Origin: Streptomyces sp. NBC_01237
GTDB taxonomy: Bacteria; Actinomycetota; Actinomycetes; Streptomycetales; Streptomycetaceae
Length of the DNA: 64,000 bases
Reading direction: 5' to 3'
Assembly (NCBI RefSeq): GCF_035917275.1
Contig: NZ_CP108508.1
Coordinates: forward strand, 1,550,001-1,614,000
Below are positions 18,659-26,932 of this stretch, one piece after another. A program made the position numbers and the translations under genes. The notes below the pieces were generated by a model. The model saw only the letters and a program-made list of their open reading frames with translations, made no database searches and was not told the origin of the DNA. Numbering within the stretch: the first letter of the stretch is position 1; every line of letters starts with the position of its first letter.

Positions 18659-18888
18659 GGCTCCCTGTGCCTTCCGGGCGTGCCGATCGGTCGCCCGGCC
18701 CTCGTCCACCGAGGAGGACCGGCGTCTGTCGGGAAGGGTCGGCGGGCGGTTCAACTTCCTTGCCCGTCACCTGTGTTGTCACCGCAGGAGACCGGCCGCA
18801 AACGGCGTATCAGGCAAACAGGCCGGGTATCACCGATATCGGGCAGGGGAATAACTCCATCTGCCGCGCAGGTGCGAGGAGTTCGGGG

Positions 18889-19614
18889 ATGATGCACTGG
18901 TTCGAGGGGCCGCTGGCCGCTTTCGACACGGAGACAACAGGAGTGGACGTCGAGGAGGACCGGATCGTTTCGGCCGCACTCGTCGTCCAGGACACCGCGG
19001 GCGGGCGCACCCGCGTCACCCGCTGGCTGGTCAACCCGGGGGTGCCGGTGCCCGCGGGGGCGACCGAGATACACGGTCTGACCGATGACCATCTGCAGCG
19101 CAACGGCCGGTGGCCCGCGCCCGTGGTGGAGGAGATAGCGAGGGCGGTGGCCGAGCAGTGCGCGACGGGCCGTCCGCTCGTCGTGATGAACGCCCCCTTC
19201 GATCTGACGCTGCTGGACCGGGAGCTGCGGCGGCACCGGGCGTCGTCGCTGGCCGGCTATCTGGAGAACGCCCCGCTGTGCGTGGTGGATCCGCGGGTGC
19301 TGGACAAGCATCTGGACCGCTACCGCAAGGGCCGCCGCACCCTGACGGATCTCTGCGAGCTGTACGGGGTGGTGCTGGACGGGGCGCACGACGCGGCGGC
19401 CGATGCCACGGCGTCGCTGGAGCTGGTGCGCGCGGTGGGCAGGCGGTTCTCGGCCCGCCTGGAGCGACTGACCCCGGCCGAGCTGCACACCCTGCAGGCG
19501 GTGTGGCACGCGGCGCAGGCGCGCGGACTGCAGGCGTGGTTCGCCAGGAGCGGTACGCCGGAGGCGGTGGATCCCGCGTGGCCGCTGCGCCCGGAGCTGC
19601 CCGCGGCGGCCTGA
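18889..19614 (+). CDS. DEDDh-family 3'-5' exonuclease (DNA polymerase III epsilon-like)
   Basis: A 241-residue exonuclease-fold protein. Exo I is AAFDTETTGVDVE (Asp/Glu), Exo II is VVMNAPFDLTLLDREL, and Exo III is the DEDDh form GAHDAAADATASLELV with the catalytic His. ATEIHGLTDDHL is the family EIHG block. It lacks the BRCT or UvrC-like C-terminal additions seen in some homologues; the ~60-residue tail is Ala-rich. AGGAG lies 7 bases before ATG 18889. Probably acts in DNA proofreading/repair or RNA trimming; the substrate cannot be decided here. Divergent from the DUF4365 gene. Confidence 0.9.
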   Translation: MMHWFEGPLAAFDTETTGVDVEEDRIVSAALVVQDTAGGRTRVTRWLVNPGVPVPAGATEIHGLTDDHLQRNGRWPAPVVEEIARAVAEQCATGRPLVVMNAPFDLTLLDRELRRHRASSLAGYLENAPLCVVDPRVLDKHLDRYRKGRRTLTDLCELYGVVLDGAHDAAADATASLELVRAVGRRFSARLERLTPAELHTLQAVWHAAQARGLQAWFARSGTPEAVDPAWPLRPELPAAA

Positions 19615-19637
19615 GGCCGGGGCCCGGCGCATGAGAA

Positions 19638-19670
19638 AGCCGGTCCGTCGTTGATGCTGACGGACCGGCT
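19638..19670 (-). terminator. Terminator of tRNA-Val(CAC) copy 1
   Basis: A perfect 12-bp stem AGCCGGTCCGTC / GACGGACCGGCT with 9-base loop, followed on the minus strand by TTTCTC. Confidence 0.8.
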
Positions 19671-19678
19671 CTTCCCGG

Positions 19679-19750
19679 TGGGCGATACTGGGTTCGAACC
19701 AGTGACCTCTTCGGTGTGAACGAAGCGCTCTCCCACTGAGCTAATCGCCC
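19679..19750 (-). tRNA. tRNA-Val(CAC), copy 1
   Basis: A 72-nt cloverleaf: acceptor GGGCGAT/ATCGCCC, D-arm AGCTCAGTGGGAGAGC, anticodon arm CTTCG-TTCACAC-CGAAG with anticodon CAC, T-arm ACTGG-TTCGAAC-CCAGT, discriminator A; CCA is not encoded. It is 71/72 identical to the copy at 22977-23048. Confidence 0.97.
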
Positions 19751-19763
19751 GGGAACGGGTTGA

Positions 19764-19793
19764 ACCATACAGGGCTCGGCGGGCTTCGTTCAA
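19764..19793 (-). promoter_or_regulatory. Probable promoter of tRNA-Val(CAC) copy 1
   Basis: On the minus strand TTGAAC, 18-base spacer, TATGGT, ending 13 bases before the tRNA. It resembles housekeeping (HrdB-type) promoters and overlaps the last codons of the SRPBCC gene. Confidence 0.6.
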
Positions 19794-20236
19794 ACTCCTT
19801 CCAGCCGGGCCGCGAGGCCCCGGCGTCCGGCCCGCATCATCAGGGTGTGGTTGGCCCGGAACAGCGGGCGTCCGGGTACGGCGAGCCGTCGCAGCAACGG
19901 CTTACGCACATCGACCTCCTGCTCGTACCGGGCCCGGCTGCCGTCGCCGTACTCCCCGACGGTCCAGCGGGCCCACCCCTCCAGATCCCCCGTCATGGCC
20001 GCTTCGACGACCCGCGAGACGGGGTCGTCGCGGCGCCGGCGGGCGGTGACGACGAGTTCGTACGGGAGGAACGAACGGAGGCGCGCGGTGCCGGTGCTGT
20101 CGTCGACGGTGGTGACCGTGCGGACCTGCGGCCACCACCGCGGGTACTCCTCGGCACACGCCAGCGCGGCGTACACGGTGTCGGGCGGCGCGGATATGTC
20201 CCAGACGGCGGTGAAGCGGTAGTGGCACCAGTCCAT
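19790..20236 (-). CDS. SRPBCC-fold (polyketide cyclase-like) protein
   Basis: A 148-residue START/SRPBCC-type ligand-binding protein: MDWCHYRFTAVWDISAPPDTVYAAL with the typical beta1-helix start, then EEYPRWWPQVRTV, LPYELVVTARRRRDDP and GWARWTVGEYGDGSRARYEQEVDV. Such proteins bind hydrophobic ligands or act as cyclases; no partner gene indicates a substrate. It lies directly behind tRNA-Val copy 1 on the same strand and is divergent from the large membrane protein gene. Length (about 145) is normal. Confidence 0.85.
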   Translation of the reverse strand: MDWCHYRFTAVWDISAPPDTVYAALACAEEYPRWWPQVRTVTTVDDSTGTARLRSFLPYELVVTARRRRDDPVSRVVEAAMTGDLEGWARWTVGEYGDGSRARYEQEVDVRKPLLRRLAVPGRPLFRANHTLMMRAGRRGLAARLEGV

Positions 20237-20327
20237 GACTCCAGTCTGCTCACTCCGCTGCTACTCAGGCCCGGAACTGAGTATCCGAGCGCATGTACGA
20301 ACATGTGGGCGGGACCACACTGCGTCC

Positions 20328-22841
20328 ATGGAACATGTGCCGCCACCCGCCGAGGAATTGGCGCTCCTCGACCGAGAACTGGCTCAGCTGGACATCCGCA
20401 GGGGCCGGCTGCTCCACCGGCGCGCCTGGCTGCTGAGCGCTCTCCAGCAGCCGGTGCCCGCGCCGACGGCCCGGCAGTCGGCGTCCGGGATCCGCCCCTG
20501 GGGTCCGCCGCCCGCGTCCGGGCCGGGTGCGTGGGGGGCGCCGGCGGGCTCGGCGGCCCGCCCCTGGGCCGCGCCGCCGGTCGCCGCGCCGCGCAGTGCG
20601 CAGAATGTGCTGCTCACCCTCGGCGGGCTGCTGCTGGCGATCGCCGCCGTCGCGTTCACCCTGGTCAGCTGGGGCACGATGGGCATCGGCGGGCGCTCCG
20701 CGGTGCTGAGCACGGTGACCCTTCTGGCACTGGGTACGCCCGCGATTCTGCTGAACCGCAAGCTGTCCGCCACCGCCGAGGCGCTGGGCGCGCTCGCGCT
20801 GGTGCTGACGGTGCTCGACGCGTACGCGGTGCACGCGGTGGCGGCGCCGGACACGGACGGGCTCGGTTTCACCGCGGCCGCCTCGGCGGTGCTCGCGTCG
20901 GCCTGGGCGGTCTACGGTCTGGCGCTGGGCAGGCTGCGGCTGCCGTTGCCCGCGGCCGTGGCGATGGCCCAGTGGCCCCTGTTCCTGTGGGCGTGGGCGG
21001 CCGGTGCGCCGGCCCTGGTGTTCGGGTGGGCGCTGCTGGTGACGGCGCTGCTGGACGGGGCGATCGCCCTGTGGGCCAGGGGCCCGGCGGTGCGGGTCAC
21101 GGCGTGCGCGGGTGCGGCCGTGACGGGGCTGGGCGCGCTGCTGGTCGCTCTGGCGGAGTCGCTGTCGGCCGGGGGGCCGCTCGACGCGGTGGCGCCGGGG
21201 GCGCTGTTGCTCGCCGGTGCCGCGGTGGCGCTGGCCTGGGCGTGGCGGGCGCCTGCCGGGTTCGCGACGGTCGCCGGTGCGGCGGCCGGACTGGCGGCGG
21301 TGGCCGCGGTGGGCGGTGTGCTGCGGGCGGCGGTGCCGCCCCAGTGGCCGGTGGTGGGGTATCTGCTGTGCGGTGCGGCGCTGTTGGCGGTGGTACGGAC
21401 CCGGCTGCCGCGGGCCGCAGGGCGGGGCGTGCTGGTGGCTTCGGTCGCGGTGGTGGGCGGTGCGCTGGTGTGGGCGCTGCCTCCGGTCGCGGCGGTGCTG
21501 ATGGGGCCGTTGTCGCTGGTGTCCGACGTGTGGCAGGGCGCGCCGGACGGCTTCCGGGAGGCGTTGGGGGCGTCGGTGCCGTGGTCGCGGATGTCCGCGG
21601 CCCCGGTGGTCCTCGCGCTGGTGGCGGCTCTGCTGGGGGCGGCCCACCGGTGGTGGGCCGCCGTGGTGCGGGCCGCCGGGCCGCTGGTGTCGCCGGGTGA
21701 TCCGGTGCGGGGCGCGGCGGGTGCGGGTGCGACGGCTCTCGGCTGGGGTGCGCTGCTGGTGGCGGCGGCCGCGCTGGATGTGCCGTACCCGGTGGCACTC
21801 GCGCTGGAGTCGGTGCTGGTCGCGGTGGCGCTGGTGGTGGCGGTACGGGGTCCGGCCGGGGCGGGCGGCGGTCCTTCGGGTGTGGCGGTGACCGCGCTGG
21901 TCGCTTCGCTGGCGGGGTCGGCGAGCGCGGGACTGCTGTCGCTGGCCTCCGAGGTCGCCACCTACGCGGTGTTCGGGCTGCTGGCGGTGCTGTTCGCCGG
22001 GGCGGCGGTACGGGCTCGGGCGGTGGTGGAGCAGACGTTGTTCGCGTGTGCGGCCGTGGTGTGGGGGATCGTTCTCACCCTCGGCGCCGGGGCCTCCCTG
22101 GAACTGCCCGGGTATCGGGCCGCGCCGTTGATGCTGGTGGTGCCCGCGGTGACGGTGCTGTTGGGGGCACGGCTGCGGCGGCATCCGGTGGCGTTGCCGG
22201 TGGAGCTCACCGGGGCGGTGGGAGCGGTGATCGCGGTGGGGCTCGCGGTGCCGGACGCCCGGTTCCTGGCGTTGGTGCTGGCCCTGTGCGCGGTGCTCGC
22301 CGCGGGCACGGCGGTGCGCCCGGAGCGGCGGCCGGTGGCCGGGTACGTGGCGGCGGCACTGTTCCTCGCCGCGACCTGGGTACGGCTGGCGGCCTGGGAG
22401 GTGTCCGACCCGGAGGCGTACACCCTGCCGGTGACGGTGCCCGCGCTGGTCGTGGGGGTGCTGAGGCGGCGGCGCGATCCGGCGGCGTCGTCGTGGACGG
22501 CGTACGGGGCGGGACTCGCCGCCACGCTGGTGCCGAGCCTCTGCGCGGCGTGGGCCGACACGGGCTGGGTCCGGCCGTTGCTCCTGGGGGTGGCGGCGCT
22601 GGTGATCACGTTGCTGGGGGCCCGGTTCCGGCTCCAGGCGGTGCTGCTGCTCGGCGGTGCGGTGCTGGCACTGGTCGCCCTGCACGAACTGGCGCCGTAC
22701 GTGGTGCAGGCCGTGGGCGCGCTGCCGCGCTGGCTGCCGCCGGCGCTGGCCGGGGCACTGCTGCTGGTGGTGGGCGCGACGTACGAGCAGCGCAAGCGCG
22801 ACGCGCGCCGGCTGAAGGACGCCCTGGGCCGGATGCGCTGA
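20328..22841 (+). CDS. Large polytopic membrane protein, 837 residues
   Basis: I recognise the type (large Ala/Val/Leu-rich Streptomyces integral membrane proteins) but not a function. Residues 1-85 are soluble: a short coiled-coil-like helix (AEELALLDRELAQLDIRRGRLLHRRAWLL) and a Pro/Gly/Ala linker. From about residue 90 onward roughly 25 hydrophobic segments follow, beginning NVLLTLGGLLLAIAAVAFTLVSW. The C-terminus is basic (YEQRKRDARRLKDALGRMR). The N-terminal half resembles DUF2157-like membrane domains. ATG 20328 is used; upstream in-frame sequence is non-coding in character. Confidence 0.82.
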   Translation: MEHVPPPAEELALLDRELAQLDIRRGRLLHRRAWLLSALQQPVPAPTARQSASGIRPWGPPPASGPGAWGAPAGSAARPWAAPPVAAPRSAQNVLLTLGGLLLAIAAVAFTLVSWGTMGIGGRSAVLSTVTLLALGTPAILLNRKLSATAEALGALALVLTVLDAYAVHAVAAPDTDGLGFTAAASAVLASAWAVYGLALGRLRLPLPAAVAMAQWPLFLWAWAAGAPALVFGWALLVTALLDGAIALWARGPAVRVTACAGAAVTGLGALLVALAESLSAGGPLDAVAPGALLLAGAAVALAWAWRAPAGFATVAGAAAGLAAVAAVGGVLRAAVPPQWPVVGYLLCGAALLAVVRTRLPRAAGRGVLVASVAVVGGALVWALPPVAAVLMGPLSLVSDVWQGAPDGFREALGASVPWSRMSAAPVVLALVAALLGAAHRWWAAVVRAAGPLVSPGDPVRGAAGAGATALGWGALLVAAAALDVPYPVALALESVLVAVALVVAVRGPAGAGGGPSGVAVTALVASLAGSASAGLLSLASEVATYAVFGLLAVLFAGAAVRARAVVEQTLFACAAVVWGIVLTLGAGASLELPGYRAAPLMLVVPAVTVLLGARLRRHPVALPVELTGAVGAVIAVGLAVPDARFLALVLALCAVLAAGTAVRPERRPVAGYVAAALFLAATWVRLAAWEVSDPEAYTLPVTVPALVVGVLRRRRDPAASSWTAYGAGLAATLVPSLCAAWADTGWVRPLLLGVAALVITLLGARFRLQAVLLLGGAVLALVALHELAPYVVQAVGALPRWLPPALAGALLLVVGATYEQRKRDARRLKDALGRMR

Positions 22842-22930
22842 GGCGGGGCCGGCCCGGACGTCCTCCCCGGCGCCCCGGGCCGGCCCCGCATCGGGGACGA
22901 CGGCCCGGTGTCGGAGCAGGCACACAAACG

Positions 22931-22970
22931 CAGAGGGTCCGTGAGACTTCTCAGTCTCACGGACCCTCTG
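22931..22970. terminator. Strong terminator between the membrane protein gene and tRNA-Val copy 2
   Basis: A perfect 18-bp stem (CAGAGGGTCCGTGAGACT and its complement) with a 4-base loop, placed 7 bases past the tRNA 3' end on the minus strand and 90 bases past the plus-strand gene. Confidence 0.88.
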
Positions 22971-22976
22971 TCCGGG

Positions 22977-23048
22977 TGGGCGATACTGGTTTCGAACCAG
23001 TGACCTCTTCGGTGTGAACGAAGCGCTCTCCCACTGAGCTAATCGCCC
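22977..23048 (-). tRNA. tRNA-Val(CAC), copy 2
   Basis: A 72-nt cloverleaf identical to copy 1 except for one base in the T-loop (TTCGAAA instead of TTCGAAC). Anticodon CAC in CTTCG-TTCACAC-CGAAG; CCA is not encoded. Confidence 0.97.
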
Positions 23049-23102
23049 GGGCGCACCGCAAACATTACCCCATGTCAGCGGCGCTCCAGGACCAGTCGCA
23101 GG

Positions 23103-23558
23103 TCACTCGCTGATCTTCCACGGCATCGTGATCCCGAACTTCCAGACGTAGATCCCGACGAGCACCGCGATGATCACCAGCCCCACCGAGGTGAGGATGA
23201 TGTTGCGTCGCCGGACCTTGGGATCGAGCGCCCGCTGGGCGGCCTCCGTGACCTTTCGCCTGGTCCAGCGCAGCACCAGCTGGGCCCAGACGAACTCGGT
23301 CGCCCAGATCGCCATGCCTCCGAAGATCACCAGCCACCCGGGACCGGGCAGCGGAAGCATGATGATGCCCGCCACCACCACGGCGAGGCCGACGATGAAG
23401 ACGCCGACCTGCCAGCTCAGGTGCAGCGTCCTGGACGACTTGATGAAACCCGGCGCACGCGAGCCCAGCTCACGCTCCGCCTTCGCCGTGCCCCCCGCAG
23501 CGGACTCCGCGACCGCCTTCTCGGCAGCCTCGCTCCGCTCGTCACTCTCCGCATTCAT
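23103..23558 (-). CDS. TIGR02611-family membrane protein
   Basis: A 151-residue protein with a soluble acidic N-terminus (MNAESDERSEAAEKAV...), two adjacent hydrophobic segments (WQVGVFIVGLAVVVAGIIML, PGPGWLVIFGGMAIWATEF) with the conserved PLPGPGWLVIF, a basic loop (RRKVTEAAQRALDPKVRRRN) and a third membrane span (IILTSVGLVIIAVLVGIYVW). This is the TIGR02611 actinobacterial membrane-protein pattern; function is not known. It is divergent from ssgB and conserved next to it in Streptomyces. Confidence 0.85.
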   Translation of the reverse strand: MNAESDERSEAAEKAVAESAAGGTAKAERELGSRAPGFIKSSRTLHLSWQVGVFIVGLAVVVAGIIMLPLPGPGWLVIFGGMAIWATEFVWAQLVLRWTRRKVTEAAQRALDPKVRRRNIILTSVGLVIIAVLVGIYVWKFGITMPWKISE

Positions 23559-23748
23559 GAATCCCAACCTACCCGAACGCTCCTCGTCACCGGAATGGCC
23601 GCATAACTCAAAGTTACACACCGCTGTACGAGCTACCTGAAGGATCACAAAAGGGTCAGAGGGGTTTACAACGCCACCGTAGGTGGCATGTCGATTTCGC
23701 CGACGTGCGAATCCCCGAGCGCACACTGAGCGAAAGGCCCTGGCGCTT

Positions 23749-24162
23749 ATGAACACCACGGTCAGCTGCGAGCTGCACCTGCGCCTCGTTGTGTCGAGCG
23801 AGTCCTCACTGCCTGTACCCGCGGGCCTGCGGTATGACACGGCCGATCCCTATGCCGTGCACGCCACCTTCCACACCGGAGCGGAGGAGACGGTCGAATG
23901 GGTATTCGCCCGTGACCTCCTTGCCGAGGGGCTGCACCGGCCCACCGGCACCGGAGACGTCCGCGTCTGGCCATCACGTAGTCACGGCCAGGGCGTCGTC
24001 TGCATCGCACTGAGCTCCCCAGAGGGCGAAGCCCTGCTCGAAGCTCCGGCACGAGCCCTGGAGTCGTTCCTGAAGAGGACCGACGCCGCGGTTCCGCCCG
24101 GCACCGAGCATCGTCACTTCGATCTCGACACGGAGCTCTCACACATCCTGGCCGAGAGCTGA
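23749..24162 (+). CDS. ssgB: Sporulation-specific cell division protein SsgB
   Basis: A 137-residue SsgA-like protein. The sequence MNTTVSCELHLRLVVSSESS, VPAGLRYDTADPYAVHATFH, VEWVFARDLLAEGLHRPTG and GQGVVCIALSSPEGEALLEA matches SsgB, the most conserved SALP. In Streptomyces SsgB recruits FtsZ to future septum sites together with SsgA, starting sporulation-specific division in aerial hyphae. The start at 23749 follows GAAAGG. It is the clearest genus-level marker in the window. A developmental promoter is expected in the 190 bp upstream but I cannot place it. Confidence 0.98.
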   Translation: MNTTVSCELHLRLVVSSESSLPVPAGLRYDTADPYAVHATFHTGAEETVEWVFARDLLAEGLHRPTGTGDVRVWPSRSHGQGVVCIALSSPEGEALLEAPARALESFLKRTDAAVPPGTEHRHFDLDTELSHILAES

Positions 24163-24181
24163 GCCAGGCCGAGAGCTGCGG

Positions 24182-24210
24182 GACGCCGTCCGACTCGGGG
24201 AGACGGCGTC
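24182..24210 (+). terminator. Terminator of ssgB
   Basis: A 9-bp stem GACGCCGTC / GACGGCGTC with an 11-base loop, 19 bp past the ssgB stop. Confidence 0.6.
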
Positions 24211-24616
24211 GCGCGGACAACCTCATACGGCAGACACCGGCGCCGTCATCGCGGAAACCACCGCGGCGACGGCGCCGGCGCGTGCACGGGGTCCGGCCCC
24301 ACCGGACCCGCCGAGAACGGCCGACAGTGACCGGACCGGCTGAGAACGACCGGTAACGGCAGAGGCCGACCGGAACCGGCCGGTATCGGCCGCGGGCGGT
24401 CCGCTCCTGCCCGGCCGAGCCACTCGGGCGGCATGAGCCCCACAGCCCCCTCCCGCCCGCCGTACGGACACCACAGGCCCCAGCGGCCCCCGTGGCCGAT
24501 AAAGGGCTCCCCCGGCCCCCTATACGCCCGCACCGGGCCGGGAGCGGGTCCGCCGAGCCAGTAGAGTCAGCCGCCATCGGCGGGCGCCCGCCTGCCGGAG
24601 GCCAGGGAGCGAAATC
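24211..24616. other. Gene-free stretch with degenerate CCGG-rich repeats
   Basis: Bases about 24243-24420 are built from repeated words such as GACCGG, GAACGACCGG and AACCGGCCGG; no gene is supported. A TAGAGT hexamer at about 24561-24566 could be the -10 of the CGNR gene, without an obvious -35. Confidence 0.4.
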
Positions 24617-25249
24617 GTGCTGATCCCACACGACACCCGGATCGCCCTCGACACGGTGGTCGATCTGGTGAACACCGCACCGGAGAACGGGCTGCCGGAC
24701 AGGGGGCCCGCGGACATAACCGGGCAGAGACCGACGGGCGGCCCCCCGGACGCGTCCACCCGCGCGGCCGCCGACCAACTCGCCGACATCGAGTCGCTGT
24801 ACGCCTTCGCGGAGCGCCACCTCATCAGTGGTGTCGGCACGCTCGGCGAGAAGGACCTGCGGGCGGTACAGGACGTACGGAGCCGGTTCGCGGAGATCTT
24901 CGCGGCGCCGGACGCCCGGACCGCGGCCGACCTGGTCAACCGGCTGGTGGCCGCGGCGGGCACCACACCGCAGCTCACCGATCACGACGGCTACGACTGG
25001 CATGTGCACTACTTCGCGCCGGACGCCTCGATCTCCGACCACCTCGCGGCCGACTGCGGCATGGCGCTGGCCTTCTTCGTCGTCGCGGGCGAGCAGGAGC
25101 GGCTGCGGCGCTGCGAGGCACCGGACTGCCGGCGCGCCTTCGTCGACCTGTCGCGCAACCGCTCCCGCCGCTACTGCTCCAGCCGTACCTGCGGCAACCG
25201 GCTCCACGTCGCCGCCTACCGGGCCCGGCGCCGGGAAGCCGCGGGCTGA
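24617..25249 (+). CDS. CGNR zinc-finger transcriptional regulator (ABATE domain)
   Basis: A 210-residue protein with an N-terminal ABATE-type domain (DTRIALDTVVDLVNTAP, the usual LDLVNT-like block) and a C-terminal CGNR zinc finger: CEAPDCRRAFVDLSRNRSRRYC followed by CGNRLHVAAYRARR, giving four Cys ligands and the name motif. These proteins are predicted DNA-binding stress regulators. GTG at 24617 is supported by GGGAG 7 bases upstream. Standing alone, it gives no clue to its targets. Confidence 0.9.
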   Translation: MLIPHDTRIALDTVVDLVNTAPENGLPDRGPADITGQRPTGGPPDASTRAAADQLADIESLYAFAERHLISGVGTLGEKDLRAVQDVRSRFAEIFAAPDARTAADLVNRLVAAAGTTPQLTDHDGYDWHVHYFAPDASISDHLAADCGMALAFFVVAGEQERLRRCEAPDCRRAFVDLSRNRSRRYCSSRTCGNRLHVAAYRARRREAAG

Positions 25250-25311
25250 CCGGTCCTCCGGGATCGCGGCCACCGCCTGCCCGGGAACGCCACCGGGGCA
25301 TCACCGCGGGC

Positions 25312-25488
25312 TCACAGCATGAAGAGATCATGCAACGCGGCCATCAGCAGCAGGACGCCGATCACCGTGAGGAAGATCATCAGGGGTGGCTGGGAAAGCG
25401 CGAAGAGGCAGCCACGGGGCTCTTCGACAGGGGGTGCGGGGGCCTCGCCCCGGGATGTGTCCACCATCTCGAAGTGATCATGACTCAC
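25312..25488 (-). CDS. Small single-span membrane protein, 58 residues
   Basis: A short gene starting at GTG 25488 (V-S-H-D-H-F-E-M) with AGAGGGG 5-7 bases upstream and ending at TGA 25312. The first ~32 residues are polar and Pro/Glu-rich (VDTSRGEAPAPPVEEPRG), then a hydrophobic span PPLMIFLTVIGVLLLMAAL and a short end HDLFML. The ribosome site, clear membrane helix and GC-rich third positions support it. Function is unknown. Confidence 0.7.
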   Translation of the reverse strand: MSHDHFEMVDTSRGEAPAPPVEEPRGCLFALSQPPLMIFLTVIGVLLLMAALHDLFML

Positions 25489-25579
25489 CCCGACCCCTCT
25501 TGGCGATCAACACGCGTCTTCTCCGCGGGAGTTCACCGCTCCGTGGCTGCTCGGATTCGCTCCGGCGTCCGAGACGCCG

Positions 25580-26617
25580 TCACACTTTCGGAACTCCGCC
25601 CCCGGGTCGGCGTGGCGACGCGCTGGAGGCGCGCACGACGAGTTCCGGCTGGAGCACCACATTGCGGTGACGGTGCCCGCCGTCCTCGTCGTCCGCCTCC
25701 TCCAGCAGCAGTTCCGCGGCCATCCGCCCCATCACGACGGCGGGCTGACGTACGGAAGTGAGCGGTACGGCGGCAGCCGCGGCGAACTCGATGTCGTCGT
25801 ACCCGACGATGGCGACGTCCTGCGGCACCCGCACACCCGCCGCGTACAGCGCCTGGAGAACACCCAGGGCGAGCAGGTCATTGGCGCAGAAGACGGCGGT
25901 GGGGCGTGGCACGAGTCCCAGCAGCCGGGCTCCGGCGTCACGGCCGGCCGCGACGTCCAGGCGGTCGGAGGGGATCTCGACGAGCGCCTCGGGGGGCAGA
26001 CCGGCCTCGGCGAGAGCGGCGAGGGCCCCCTCGCGGCGGTCCCGGATCTGGTGCAGGTCACCGGGGCCGCTGACATAGGCGACGGAGCGGTGCCCCGCCG
26101 AGACGAGGTGCCCGACGGCCAGGGCGCCGCCGCGCACGTCGTCCACGGAGACCGCGCAGGACTCGACGCCGGGCGCCACCCGGTCGACCAGTACGAACGG
26201 GATCCGATGGCGGCTGAACGCCTCCAGGTTGCGCCCGGTGGCGTCCGCCGGTGTGACGAGCACGCCGCACACCCGCTGCTCGGCGAAGAGTCCGAGGTAT
26301 TCGGCCTCCTCCGCCGGGCTCTGGTCGCTGTTGCAGACCATGACGCCGAGGCCGGCCTGTCGTGCGGCGCGCTCCGCCCCGCGGGCCACGTCGACGAAGA
26401 ACGGGTTGCCCATGTCCAGGACGAGCAGCGCCATGATCCGGCTGCGGCCCGCCCTGAGCTGGCGTGCGGACTCGCTGCGCACGTACCCCAGCTCGTCGAT
26501 GGCGGCCAGGACACGGGCGCGCGTCTCCGGCAGCACCGCCTCGGGCCGGTTGATCACATTGGAGACCGTGCCCACCGAGACTCCGGCCCGCCGGGCCACG
26601 TCCTTGATCCCTGCCAC
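25580..26617 (-). CDS. LacI-family transcriptional regulator
   Basis: A 345-residue repressor: N-terminal helix-turn-helix IKDVARRAGVSVGTVSNVINRPEAV, hinge helix SARQLRAG, then a periplasmic-binding-protein core (VLDMGNPFFVDVARGAE, VSVDDVRGGALAVGHL, FCANDLLALGVLQAL, VGYDDIEFAAAAAVPLTSVRQP). GTG 26617 places the HTH directly at the N-terminus, as usual. No sugar transport or catabolic gene is adjacent, so the effector cannot be inferred. AT-rich palindromes lie 180-290 bp upstream (see 26800-26906) and may be autoregulatory sites. Confidence 0.93.
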   Translation of the reverse strand: MAGIKDVARRAGVSVGTVSNVINRPEAVLPETRARVLAAIDELGYVRSESARQLRAGRSRIMALLVLDMGNPFFVDVARGAERAARQAGLGVMVCNSDQSPAEEAEYLGLFAEQRVCGVLVTPADATGRNLEAFSRHRIPFVLVDRVAPGVESCAVSVDDVRGGALAVGHLVSAGHRSVAYVSGPGDLHQIRDRREGALAALAEAGLPPEALVEIPSDRLDVAAGRDAGARLLGLVPRPTAVFCANDLLALGVLQALYAAGVRVPQDVAIVGYDDIEFAAAAAVPLTSVRQPAVVMGRMAAELLLEEADDEDGGHRHRNVVLQPELVVRASSASPRRPGGGVPKV

Positions 26618-26799
26618 ACGCCCCACTTGCCTGCCCCACTGATGCGTTCGGCCGCCGCACTCACGGGCGGCGCTTCCCATCGTACGGACGCCGGTGTGCC
26701 GCACCGGGCCTTCCCGGCCGCCGTGTCCCTACCGCCGCGAGCCCTGTGCCGATGCGCGTCGGCACAGGGACGCACACCGCCACGCACGACGGGGAATGA

Positions 26800-26906
26800 A
26801 TTGTTTCAATCCGCGGCGGACGCTCACTCCGTCCTCGTACGACGTCAAGGCACTGGTCACGCGGGCGCCAGTCCCGAACCGAACACCCGGCATAAATCGA
26901 TTCATG
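26800..26906. promoter_or_regulatory. Two AT-rich palindromes upstream of the LacI-family gene (possible operators)
   Basis: ATTGTTTCAAT (26800-26810, ATTG-TTT-CAAT) and CATAAATCGATTCATG (26891-26906, one mismatch, CG centre as in LacI operators) stand out in a GC-rich 315-bp gene-free region, 26618-26932. Nothing else is visible there. Whether the LacI-type protein binds them is inference. Confidence 0.4.
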
Positions 26907-26932
26907 CTGGAGAGGCGCCCCACGGGACGGTC

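Noticed and set aside
19679..23048. Integrated mobile element at tRNA-Val
   Set aside because: There is no integrase or excisionase, and the intervening genes have normal Streptomyces composition; kept only as a low-interest observation.
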